DNA of 64,000 bases, taken from CAWCPR01 sp963797475 (GTDB lineage: Bacteria; Chloroflexota; Anaerolineae; Anaerolineales; UBA4823). Made by a program: the position numbers and the translations under genes. The stretch lies in assembly GCA_963797475.1 (NCBI GenBank), contig CAWCPR010000001.1, forward strand, positions 248,001 through 312,000. Reading direction: 5' to 3'. How positions within the stretch are numbered: position 1 is the first letter of the stretch; each line of letters starts with the position of its first letter. A model generated the notes under the pieces. It was not told where the DNA came from. It made no database searches and saw only the letters and a list, made by a program, of their open reading frames with translations. Positions 43,331-51,757 of the stretch are shown here, one piece after another.

Positions 43331-44172
43331 GCGCAACCGAAATTGTTATAGGTATCGCCGCGGCCCTGCTGGGCGGGCTGGTGGTCGCAGCCGCAAACTA
43401 CTATTTCTTGCGCCGTAAGGATCAGGCCGAAGCCAGGGAGCTGCTTTCAGAATCCGCGAAATTGCGCGATACAACCGACTGCCTGCTGCAGGAAGTGCAA
43501 AATTTACACGCTGAGGCCAACGCCTTGCAAACAGAAACCCAACTCATGCAATCCGAAGCCGCCCGGCTTCGTGAAAATGCGCTGGATAACCGCCTGGAGA
43601 CTGCCCGGCTGTCCCAGGAGCTCAGCTTATTAAGCAAAACGATGGAGGCCGCCAAGAATGCGCTGGAGGTCCAGGAGAGCGTATTATACGACTCGCGCCT
43701 GGGCATGGATGCGAGTGATTTCGAAGGCCAGGGATCGGTCATCGCCGGGGATTGGCGCCGGTCGATCGGTCAAGGCTGCCTGAATGTCGACCAGGGCATC
43801 CTGGAGATCGAGCGCAATAACGCCGCCGGGGGTTACATCGCCCATCTGCGCCATTACACCTACCACTACCGTGAATTCAAACGCATCCCGAAAAACGAGC
43901 TGATCAGCGGCAAGCGCAAGCTACGGCTGCGCTGCGAGGCGCGGGTCAACCAGGGCGCCTGCAAATTCCGCTTCGTCCTGGCGGAATACCCCACACAAAC
44001 TCCCCTGGAAGTTCAGGATTTCGATTTGACCCGCAGCGATTGGACGCCGATCGAGCTGATTTTCCAGGTCTCTCCCAGCCTGGACTGCAGCCTGCAAATC
44101 CACCAGGCGTCTGTGACCGAACCGAATGTGACCCAAATCCGCAGCCTGGTGCTGTTGGAACGAGAAAATTAA
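43327..44172 (+). CDS. Membrane-anchored coiled-coil protein
   Basis: The product has 281 aa. The GTG start at 43327 overlaps the previous stop. An N-terminal membrane helix (IVIGIAAALLGGLVVAAANY) is followed by a coiled coil of about 90 residues (heptads such as SAKLRDTTDCLLQEVQNLHA) and a beta-rich C-terminal domain that may be carbohydrate-binding-like (KLRLRCEARVNQGACKFRFV). There is no catalytic motif. It may be a scaffold; no function is assigned. Confidence 0.7.
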   Translation: MSATEIVIGIAAALLGGLVVAAANYYFLRRKDQAEARELLSESAKLRDTTDCLLQEVQNLHAEANALQTETQLMQSEAARLRENALDNRLETARLSQELSLLSKTMEAAKNALEVQESVLYDSRLGMDASDFEGQGSVIAGDWRRSIGQGCLNVDQGILEIERNNAAGGYIAHLRHYTYHYREFKRIPKNELISGKRKLRLRCEARVNQGACKFRFVLAEYPTQTPLEVQDFDLTRSDWTPIELIFQVSPSLDCSLQIHQASVTEPNVTQIRSLVLLEREN

Positions 44173-44196
44173 GGTCAGAATTTTGGAGGCCGATGC

Positions 44197-44481
44197 ATGT
44201 CAGCAGATGCAAAACTGCAACAACAATTAGCATCCTTATTCAACAAAACAGGCCGCGAACACCACCAGGCGTTCATTCAAACCGATGGCTACGACCAGGA
44301 TTGGCCGCGCTGGTATGCCGGCTATCTGGTCGACAAACTGGGCCCTGTGCTGAAGGCCAGTTTTAGCCAAAGCGAGATCGCCGACCTGCTGGTTCAGGCT
44401 GCCGATGAGATGAAGATGCGCGCGCCTGATTCGGACTGGGCCACCTACTATGCCCGTTTTTTCATGGAACGCTACCCATAA
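44197..44481 (+). CDS. Small conserved-looking protein
   Basis: The product has 94 aa and is mainly helical, rich in Tyr/Trp (TDGYDQDWPRWYAGYLVDKL, DSDWATYYARFFMERY). An upstream TTTTGGAGG gives a good ribosome site. No domain or signal peptide was recognised. It is followed closely by the B3/4 gene. Confidence 0.65.
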   Translation: MSADAKLQQQLASLFNKTGREHHQAFIQTDGYDQDWPRWYAGYLVDKLGPVLKASFSQSEIADLLVQAADEMKMRAPDSDWATYYARFFMERYP

Positions 44482-44540
44482 CCAGGGCGGCTGAGAAACC
44501 GATACGGTCACGATCGATGCAACCGAACAAAGGGATCGCG

Positions 44541-45221
44541 ATGATTTTCGAGACCAGCTCAGCCTGGAAACAGGCCTATCCGGGAGCAGCCACCGGGGTC
44601 CTGGCAATGGGCTCGGTGACCAACCCACCTCACCACCCGATCCTGGAAGAAAAGAAAAAAGAGCTGGAAGCCAGACTGCGCCAGCGCTATGAGGGCTACG
44701 ATCGCCCGGCCCTGTCTGCGCTGGATCCCTTCCCGGTCTACCAGGCTTACTACAAGCGCTTTAAAAAGACCTACCACGTTTACCTGCAGTTCGAGTCGCT
44801 CATCCTCAAAGGCCGGCCCATACCCAGCGTCGCAGCCCTGGTCGAAGCGATGTTCATGGCAGAATTAAAAAACCGCCTGCTTACCGCCGGGCATGACCTG
44901 GACAGCCTGCAAATGCCGGTCGTCCTGGATGTAGCTCAGGGGGATGAAACCTACGAGATGTTAGGCGGCAGCGAGCAGCAGCTTAAGCCTGGGGATATGT
45001 TCATCGCCGACCCGGTTGGCGTGATCTCCAGCATCATTTATGGGCCGGATGAACGCACCCAGATTCGCCCACAGACCCAAAACGTGCTCTTTACCGTCTA
45101 CGCACCAGCCGGGATCGAAGCTGGGACTGTCCGAAGCCACCTGGAGGACATCCGCGATTCCGTGCTTTTGACAGCGCCAGCGGCAGAAGTAATCCAATTG
45201 CAGGTCTACCGCGGATCCTGA
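44541..45221 (+). CDS. B3/4 (PheT-like) domain protein
   Basis: The product has 226 aa. ATG 44541 is preferred because AAGGG is well spaced; an ATG 24 bp upstream has none. The sequence (FPVYQAYYKRFKKTYHVYLQ, SVAALVEAMFMAELKNRLLT, LKPGDMFIADPVGVISSII) matches the stand-alone B3/B4 domain family COG3382. It is related to the beta-subunit editing domain of phenylalanyl-tRNA synthetase. Some such proteins may trans-edit mischarged tRNA; activity here is unproven. Confidence 0.85.
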   Translation: MIFETSSAWKQAYPGAATGVLAMGSVTNPPHHPILEEKKKELEARLRQRYEGYDRPALSALDPFPVYQAYYKRFKKTYHVYLQFESLILKGRPIPSVAALVEAMFMAELKNRLLTAGHDLDSLQMPVVLDVAQGDETYEMLGGSEQQLKPGDMFIADPVGVISSIIYGPDERTQIRPQTQNVLFTVYAPAGIEAGTVRSHLEDIRDSVLLTAPAAEVIQLQVYRGS

Positions 45222-45286
45222 TGGGCCGCTGAGCCCGCCGTACAACCAAAACGCGCCGGCAAGGCTGGCCCACGGAGAACACTTGC

Positions 45287-46330
45287 ATGCTAAAGCCCGC
45301 AAAACTCAATCCTGGTGATAAAGTCGCGGCGATATCGCTTTCCTGGGGCGGTCCCGGCGCGCTTCCCCACCGCTACCAGGCCGGCAAACGCCAGCTTGAA
45401 GAAGTGTTTGGGCTGCGGGTCGTCGAAACCCCGCATGCGCTGCACGACCCGGCCTGGCTGGCGAAAAACCCACAGGCACGCGCCGATGACCTGATGGGAG
45501 CTTTTCACGACCCATCGATAAAGGCGATCATCGCTACCATTGGGGGCGAAGATTCGATCCGCTTGCTGCCCTGGATCGATCTGGAGGTGATTCGCCAAAA
45601 CCCGAAAGTATTTTTGGGCTTTTCAGATACCACCGTGACGCACCTGGCCTGCTTCAAAGCCGGGCTGGTTTCTTTTTACGGGCCGGCTATCATGGCCGGC
45701 TTCGCCGAAAACGCGGGCATGTTCCCTTACATGGTTGATTCAGTCCGCCGCAACCTGTTTTCAACGGAACCCCCGGGCGTGATCAGCCCGAACCGGGAGG
45801 GCTGGACGGTAGAGCGCCTGGAATGGACGGTCCCTGAGAACCAGGGGCGGCCGCGTAAGCTTAACCCGCCCTTACCCTGGCGTTTTATCCAGGGGCAGGG
45901 AGTCGTGCAAGGCCGGCTCATCGGTGGGTGCGTGGAAGTGCTGGACTGGCTGCGCGGCACACCGGTTTGGCCCCCGGAAGAAGCCTGGCAAGATGCGATC
46001 CTGTTCCTCGAGACCTCCGAGGAAGCTCCACCGCCGCTCATCGTCGAGAGGACGCTGCGCTCGCTGGCTGCCATGGGTATCTTGAGTAAGCTGTCCGGTC
46101 TTTTGTTCGGCCGGCCTGGCGGCGGCGTCCCGGTCCAAGATTTCGCCCTTTACGACGGGGCGATCCTGGGCGTGATCCGGGATGAATCTGGGCGCCCAGA
46201 TTTGCCAGTAGTCACCTGCATGGATTTCGGCCATACGGATCCAATGTTTGTGCTGCCCTACGGGGTGCTTGCCCAAATCGATCTACAGCGCCAGGAATTT
46301 TCTATTATGGAAAGCCCACTGTTCGTTTGA
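45287..46330 (+). CDS. LD-carboxypeptidase family protein (peptidase S66)
   Basis: The product has 347 aa, the typical S66 length. The nucleophile is Ser113 in FLGFSDTTVTH; the catalytic His is in DFGHTDPMFVLPYG; AIIATIGGEDSIRLLPWID is the conserved N-terminal loop. Members include the murein tetrapeptide LD-carboxypeptidase LdcA and microcin C self-immunity protein MccF. The sequence resembles the MccF-like branch, so either peptidoglycan recycling or peptide-nucleotide detoxification is possible. Confidence 0.88.
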   Translation: MLKPAKLNPGDKVAAISLSWGGPGALPHRYQAGKRQLEEVFGLRVVETPHALHDPAWLAKNPQARADDLMGAFHDPSIKAIIATIGGEDSIRLLPWIDLEVIRQNPKVFLGFSDTTVTHLACFKAGLVSFYGPAIMAGFAENAGMFPYMVDSVRRNLFSTEPPGVISPNREGWTVERLEWTVPENQGRPRKLNPPLPWRFIQGQGVVQGRLIGGCVEVLDWLRGTPVWPPEEAWQDAILFLETSEEAPPPLIVERTLRSLAAMGILSKLSGLLFGRPGGGVPVQDFALYDGAILGVIRDESGRPDLPVVTCMDFGHTDPMFVLPYGVLAQIDLQRQEFSIMESPLFV

Positions 46331-46566
46331 AATAGCAACTTCACGACGCTCAAATTGCAAAATAGTACTGAATTACTATTTATTTGCTCTGGCGTAATTT
46401 GGATACTTAATGTAAAATTATGACGACGTTAAGTTATCGTTAAAAGCATTCAGGCCCACCCCACACCGTGGTCCATCGCTTTCAACCGGTGTGGACAATG
46501 AAAGACCTTTTAGAAACCTGCTTTACCGCCATTTACAACTGCATCTTACGATTGACGAGGACACCG

Positions 46567-47280
46567 ATGCCGAAGGCGAATCCTCCCGGAGTTTCGCGTT
46601 CTGTAAAGGCATTAGCCATAGCCGGCGCGGTAAGCGGCCTGTCTGCAGGCCTGGCAAATGGCATCCAGCGCTACACTGCCGAACCCCCTCCTTTTTCCCA
46701 GGTCGAGAGGGTCGGCATGTTGGCGTTTATCCTGGTATACACTGCACCCTATTTACTGGCTTTATACGCCCTGCGGCGCAAGAAACCCGCCCAGCCGGCA
46801 GCAATATGGTTCGCTGCCGCCGGGATTTCGTTAATGTCCACCCCGCGCGCCTCTTCGATAGCCAGCCTGCTTTTATTGGTGGCCTCGGCGCTTTTGCTGG
46901 GCCTGGCAGGCTGGAAAGCGTACCGGAAAGACTTGCCGAACCAGGGCAGCCGGGTGTTCGCCCTCGCCAGTGGGCTGGTTGTCGTCGGGATGCTTTCCTG
47001 GTTAATGATGTTCTTGAGCCAGGACCCGGTCTGCTGGGTGCTGGTGCGCGGCGATAACAGCTCGGATCAATGGATGCAAATGACATACAGACAGCAGACC
47101 CCCGGCTTGCCCGCCAACCCGGGACCCGGCGACCCGGTCGCATGGCGCTGCGAGAGCGATACCATCACTCCCGGAGAAGGCCTGGTGAGCATCGGCCTGT
47201 GGATATTCGCCTTCGCTGCCCTGTCCTTCTACATGCCTCGCTGGCAGCCGCCCCTGGTCAATGAAACTCGTTTGACCTGA
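46567..47280 (+). CDS. Multi-spanning membrane protein of unknown function
   Basis: The product has 237 aa from ATG 46567, preceded by GAGG; an upstream ATG at 46468 lacks a site. About five or six membrane helices (ALAIAGAVSGLSAGLANG, VGMLAFILVYTAPYLLALYA, SLLLLVASALLLGLAGW, LASGLVVVGMLSWLMMFL) are followed by an extracytoplasmic loop with two Cys residues and a last helix. No family is recognised. The 236 bp upstream are AT-rich and may hold its promoter. Confidence 0.68.
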   Translation: MPKANPPGVSRSVKALAIAGAVSGLSAGLANGIQRYTAEPPPFSQVERVGMLAFILVYTAPYLLALYALRRKKPAQPAAIWFAAAGISLMSTPRASSIASLLLLVASALLLGLAGWKAYRKDLPNQGSRVFALASGLVVVGMLSWLMMFLSQDPVCWVLVRGDNSSDQWMQMTYRQQTPGLPANPGPGDPVAWRCESDTITPGEGLVSIGLWIFAFAALSFYMPRWQPPLVNETRLT

Positions 47281-47429
47281 GCCCAACTTTTTAATCAATA
47301 ACCCAACACCTGTTGGGGCAGATACAGCTTTCGTTTTGTAGAAGGATCGCTTTACTTTTGGTATAGGGGGTCTCCAGAACGCGCGGAAATGTCAACCAAA
47401 AGCGCTCAAGAGCGGTTAAAATCAACAGA

Positions 47430-49646
47430 ATGAAGAAGATCTTTTGGCCAGTTGTTATCATGCTCTTGCTCGCCAGCGGGTGCAGCTCGGCGCTGTCTCC
47501 TGGCGCCTCGCCAGGCGCCAATCCGCCGGGGGCGTCGACAGCCGCCGACGCCCAGGTGCCGGATGTCCTGACCACTGCCCGGGCTTATTTGCAGGACTGG
47601 AAAGCAAACGACTTCACCGGCATGTATGCCCTGCTCACTACCGTGAGCCAGGATGCCATAAACATTGACGAGTTCAGCAAGCACTACCGGGGGATCAATG
47701 TAGAGGCCGCCCTGGACGGGGTGGATACCGAGGTCCTGTCCGCCCTAGCCAATGAAAATCACGCCCAGGTAAGCTACCGGGTGGTGTTGCACAGCTCGCT
47801 GGTGGGCGACATCACCGCCAACACGCTGATGAACCTGACCCTGGAGGGCAGCCAATGGCGCATCCAGTGGGATGACACCCTGGTGCTGCCCGATCTCAAA
47901 GGCGGCAATTACTTAAAAATGGAGCGCAGCGGGTATACCCCCTCGCGCGCAAACATTTACGACCGCCAGGGGCACGCCCTGGTGGCTCAGGCCGACGCGA
48001 CCGCCATCGGCCTGGTGCCCGACCAGATCGATCCGGGCCAGGCGGATAATCTTTACACAGCCCTGGGAGCGTTGACCGGTAAGCGCGGCGAGACGATCCG
48101 GACGCTGGTGGCGAATGCGCCCGGCCAGCCGGGCTGGTACCTGCCCCTGGGGGAATATCCTGCCAACCTGGTTGCGAACCAGGATCCCCAGCTTTCGACA
48201 TTTAGCGGTGTGGAATTGCACTCCTATAAAGCGCGCTATTACTTCGACGCCGGCATCGCCCCGCACGTGCTCGGTTACGTTGGCCTGATCCAGCCCGACG
48301 AAGTGGAGGATTACGAACGGAAGGGCTACCGCATCGATGAAATGGTTGGGCGAAGTGGCCTGGAAAAATGGGGCGAGCAGTACCTGGCAGGCCAGCGCGG
48401 CGGGGCTTTGTTCGTGCGAGATGCTGTCGGGCAGCCCGTCCGCCGGCTGGCAGAAGCGCCGGCCCGGCCTGCCCAGGCCATCTATACAACGCTTGAACGC
48501 GACTTCCAGCAGGCAGTCCAGCAGGCGATGGGCAGTTTTCGCGGCGCGGCCGTCGTTCTGGAGCGCGACACCGGCCGGGTGCTGGCCCTGGTCTCTTCGC
48601 CTGCGTTCGACCCGAATGCCTTCGAGCCGATCAATTACAACAGCGACGTGCTGCTAGCCGAGCTTAACAACCCGGACCAACCACTCTTGAACCGCGCTAC
48701 CCAGGGATTGTACCCGGCGGGTTCGATTTTCAAAGTCGTGACGATGGCTGCTGCGCTGGAAAGCGGCCTGTATACCCCGGAGACCACTTACCTGTGCGGC
48801 TACACGTTCACCGAGCTTCCCGGCCTGACGCGCTACGATTGGACCTATGATTATTTCCAGCAAGACGGCAAGACCCAACCCAGCGGGCTGCTGACCTTAC
48901 CCCAGGGTCTGATGCGCTCCTGTAACCCCTTCTTCTGGCACATCGGCCTGGATCTTTACAACCAGGACATGACCAAAGCCGTCTCCAATATGGCCCGCTC
49001 ATTCGGTCTGGGCAGCGCGACTGGCATCGAAGGCCTGGACGAAGCTGCTGGGCAGGTCCCGGATCCGATCAACCAGGCGGATGCGCTCAACCTGGCAATA
49101 GGGCAAGGCGACCTGCTGGTAACGCCCATGCAAATAGCCGATTACATCGCGGCAGTCGGCAACGGCGGCACCCTGTATAAACCGCAGGTCATCGAAAACA
49201 TCGCCCCGCCGGATGGTCCCCCAACCTATACCTTCAAACCGCAAGTGCGCGGCAAGCTGCCGCTCAAGCCGGAGACTTTGGCCGCCATCCAGGATGGCAT
49301 GCGCGGGGTAGTCTCCAGCACCAAACCGCGCGGGACTGCCTACCACATCTTCACCGGCCTGGATATCCCGGTCGCCGGAAAGACCGGCACCGCGACCTCC
49401 GGCCTGGGCCTACCGCACGCCTGGTTTGCAGGGTATACTTTCGCCGGGCAAGCGGACAAACCCGATATTGCCGTCGCCGTCATCGTCGAGAATATTGGCG
49501 AGGGCTCGGTCTTCGCAGCTCCCATTTTCAGGCGAATCGTTGAACTGTATTTCTACGGCAGTCCGGGACGGTTGTACGATTGGGAATCCACTTACAACGT
49601 AGAAAGCACCCCCACCCCCGAGGACCAGGCGACACCGAACCCTTGA
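47430..49646 (+). CDS. MecA-like class B penicillin-binding lipoprotein (paralog 1)
   Basis: The product has 738 aa. A lipobox (LLLASGCSS) ends the signal sequence. Residues about 45-155 are an NTF2-like MecA_N domain (LTTARAYLQDWKANDFTGMY). A PBP dimerisation region and the transpeptidase follow, with Ser432 in AGSIFKVVT (SxxK), Ser497-Cys-Asn (SxN) and Lys651 in AGKTGTATS (KTG). It cross-links peptidoglycan outside the membrane. MecA_N-type PBPs often show low beta-lactam affinity, but resistance cannot be inferred here. It is 13 bp from murA and paralogous to the gene at 51758. Confidence 0.93.
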   Translation: MKKIFWPVVIMLLLASGCSSALSPGASPGANPPGASTAADAQVPDVLTTARAYLQDWKANDFTGMYALLTTVSQDAINIDEFSKHYRGINVEAALDGVDTEVLSALANENHAQVSYRVVLHSSLVGDITANTLMNLTLEGSQWRIQWDDTLVLPDLKGGNYLKMERSGYTPSRANIYDRQGHALVAQADATAIGLVPDQIDPGQADNLYTALGALTGKRGETIRTLVANAPGQPGWYLPLGEYPANLVANQDPQLSTFSGVELHSYKARYYFDAGIAPHVLGYVGLIQPDEVEDYERKGYRIDEMVGRSGLEKWGEQYLAGQRGGALFVRDAVGQPVRRLAEAPARPAQAIYTTLERDFQQAVQQAMGSFRGAAVVLERDTGRVLALVSSPAFDPNAFEPINYNSDVLLAELNNPDQPLLNRATQGLYPAGSIFKVVTMAAALESGLYTPETTYLCGYTFTELPGLTRYDWTYDYFQQDGKTQPSGLLTLPQGLMRSCNPFFWHIGLDLYNQDMTKAVSNMARSFGLGSATGIEGLDEAAGQVPDPINQADALNLAIGQGDLLVTPMQIADYIAAVGNGGTLYKPQVIENIAPPDGPPTYTFKPQVRGKLPLKPETLAAIQDGMRGVVSSTKPRGTAYHIFTGLDIPVAGKTGTATSGLGLPHAWFAGYTFAGQADKPDIAVAVIVENIGEGSVFAAPIFRRIVELYFYGSPGRLYDWESTYNVESTPTPEDQATPNP

Positions 49647-49658
49647 AGAGGACAGATT

Positions 49659-50960
49659 ATGGCTACATGGATCATTGAAGGGGGCGCGCCGCTGCGCGGC
49701 GAAGTGGCAGTCAGCGGCGCTAAGAACTCGATTACAAAATTAATGGTGATGTCGATGCTCACCAAGGAGCCTTGCATTTTCCACAACGCCCCGCGCATTG
49801 GCGACAGCCTGATCACACAGGAGATTTGCGAGGCTCTGGGGGCGCGTTTTAACGATCTTTCCCCACACACCCTGCAAGTCCAAACCCCGGTCATTAACAG
49901 CCACGAAGTGCCGCGAGATTTAGGAGCGCGCAACCGTCTGGCGATCATGATGCTCGCCCCCCTGCTGCACCGCACCGGGCGGGCCTGCATACCCGTCGCT
50001 GCTGGCGGGGACCGCATTGGCCCGCGCCCGGTGGATTTCCACCTGGAAGGCTACCGCAAGATGGGCGCCGAGGTCATCTCCGGCGAGGACTACTATGAGG
50101 TGTTCTGCGACCGGCTGCACGGCGCCGAGATTGTGCTGCCCTTCCCCAGCGTCACCACCACGGAAAACCTGCTGCTGGCTTCGACCCTGGCAAGAGGGCG
50201 TACTTTCATCCGCAACGCAGCGATAGAGCCCGAGATTATGGACCTGGTGATCTGTCTGCAAAAAATGGGCGCAATCATCGATTACAACACCGACCGTACA
50301 CTGGTGATCGAAGGGGTGGAGAGTCTGGGCGGCGTCACGCACGAGATTATCCCCGACCGCATCGTAGCGGCCTCGCTGGCCTGCGCCGCGGTCGCTTCCC
50401 ACGGCGACATTGTCGTGCGCGGCGCCCACCAAAGCGACATGCTCACCTTTCTGAACACGCTCCGGCGGGTGGGGGGTAAATTCGACGCCCGCCCGGATGG
50501 CATCCGTTTCTATTACGAGGGCGATCTAAGGTCCATCGCCCTGGAAACCCACGTCCATCCTGGATTTATGACCGATTGGCAGCCGCCATTTGTGCTACTC
50601 CTGACTCAGGCGCAAGGCTTATCGGTGGTACATGAGACCGTCTTTGAAAGCCGCTTCGGCTACGTAACCGAGCTGCAAAAAATGGGGGCAGATATCGGCC
50701 TGTACAATTCTTGCCTGGGGGGTTCGCCTTGCCGTTTCGGATTCAGCAATTACAAGCATAGTTGCGTGATCAAAGGGCCCACCCGCCTTCACAACGCTAC
50801 CATTCTCGTTCCGGACCTGCGCGCCGGTTTCACCTACCTGATTGCCGCAATATTAGCCCAGGGCCAGTCCACCATCCATGGCGTAGAGCACATCGAGCGC
50901 GGCTACGAGGACCTGGAGGACTCCCTGCGGGCATTAGGTGTTCAAATCGACAAAGCCTAG
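49659..50960 (+). CDS. murA: UDP-N-acetylglucosamine 1-carboxyvinyltransferase, Cys-to-Asp variant
   Basis: The product has 433 aa and makes UDP-GlcNAc-enolpyruvate, the first committed peptidoglycan step. The conserved Lys22 is in SGAKNS. The active-site loop reads AAGGDRIGPRPVDFH, with Asp118 in place of the Cys that fosfomycin alkylates (GGCxIGxRPVDxH in E. coli). Mycobacterial and chlamydial MurA carry the same Asp and are intrinsically insensitive, so this enzyme should be as well. It lies between the two MecA-like PBP genes. Confidence 0.93.
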   Translation: MATWIIEGGAPLRGEVAVSGAKNSITKLMVMSMLTKEPCIFHNAPRIGDSLITQEICEALGARFNDLSPHTLQVQTPVINSHEVPRDLGARNRLAIMMLAPLLHRTGRACIPVAAGGDRIGPRPVDFHLEGYRKMGAEVISGEDYYEVFCDRLHGAEIVLPFPSVTTTENLLLASTLARGRTFIRNAAIEPEIMDLVICLQKMGAIIDYNTDRTLVIEGVESLGGVTHEIIPDRIVAASLACAAVASHGDIVVRGAHQSDMLTFLNTLRRVGGKFDARPDGIRFYYEGDLRSIALETHVHPGFMTDWQPPFVLLLTQAQGLSVVHETVFESRFGYVTELQKMGADIGLYNSCLGGSPCRFGFSNYKHSCVIKGPTRLHNATILVPDLRAGFTYLIAAILAQGQSTIHGVEHIERGYEDLEDSLRALGVQIDKA

Positions 50961-51024
50961 GACAGGGATTTTTTGATCGCGCACGCTTCATATTCGTGCG
51001 CCGTTCACCGGGGAGGGATGAACA

Positions 51025-51285
51025 ATGCCAAAATCAACTCCAAACTTCACTGAGGCGATCCTGAGGATTGTGGAAAACCAGCTAAATGAAAACAACCCGC
51101 CGGAGACGCGGCGAACCCTGGACCGGCTGGTCGCCAGCGGCTACTCCCAACGGGATGCCCGCCAGCTAATCGCCCAGGTGATTGTCACAGAAGTTTTCAC
51201 CGTGATCAGCAGCAACCGCCCGTATGATGAAGGGCGTTACATCGCGGCGTTGAAACGGCTGCCGCTGCTGCCCGCCGACGAATGA
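51025..51285 (+). CDS. DUF1841-like small protein
   Basis: The product has 86 aa. The sequence VENQLNENNPPETRRTLDRL followed by GYSQRDARQLIAQVIVTEVF matches a widespread small helical family annotated as DUF1841 or hypothetical. It has GGGAGGG upstream of the ATG. No biochemical role is known. Confidence 0.75.
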   Translation: MPKSTPNFTEAILRIVENQLNENNPPETRRTLDRLVASGYSQRDARQLIAQVIVTEVFTVISSNRPYDEGRYIAALKRLPLLPADE

Positions 51286-51302
51286 CGCCAAATCCTGTGG
51301 TA

Positions 51303-51690
51303 GAGCTTTGGCTACGATGAACCGGCTGCCAACCTGGAGCTGCTGCGCCTGTTCAGCCACAAGTTGCGCTCGTTCGGGCGCCTGGTTTTAGATGTCTACA
51401 ATCTAGATTTTTTCGAAAACCACCAGGGCGAACGGCGCTTCGAGCGCAATGGGATACAGATAGTCGAACACAGAACCCTGCGATTGGGCCGCTTGACTGT
51501 CCGGCTGGAATATCCCTCGCCGCTCCCCGCAGATACCTACGAATGGCAGATCTACACGCCGCAGGAACTGATTCGACTGGCAGGGGAGGTTGGGTTAAAA
51601 TGCATCCTGGTGTGCGCTGATTTTGATGAACGCCAACCGGAAAGCCCGGAGATTCCACGCGCGCAGCTTGTATTTGAAAAAAGAAACTAA
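51303..51690 (+). pseudogene. C-terminal remnant of a SAM-dependent methyltransferase
   Basis: The frame begins right after an in-frame TAG with SFGYDEPAANLELLRLFSHK, normally a mid-protein segment, then GRLVLDVYNLDFFENHQG and a C-terminal methyltransferase tail (TYEWQIYTPQELIRLAGEVG). The SAM-binding N-terminal half (motif I) is absent upstream. An ATG at 51364 exists but would lack the cofactor fold. It is most likely a 5'-deleted relic. Its 3' end overlaps the region before the next PBP gene. Confidence 0.7.
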
Positions 51691-51757
51691 AAGAAAAACC
51701 GGTGTGGCGCCGGGCCAGGGATTATCGGGCCCCCGGTCAGCCACATCGAAAAAAACT

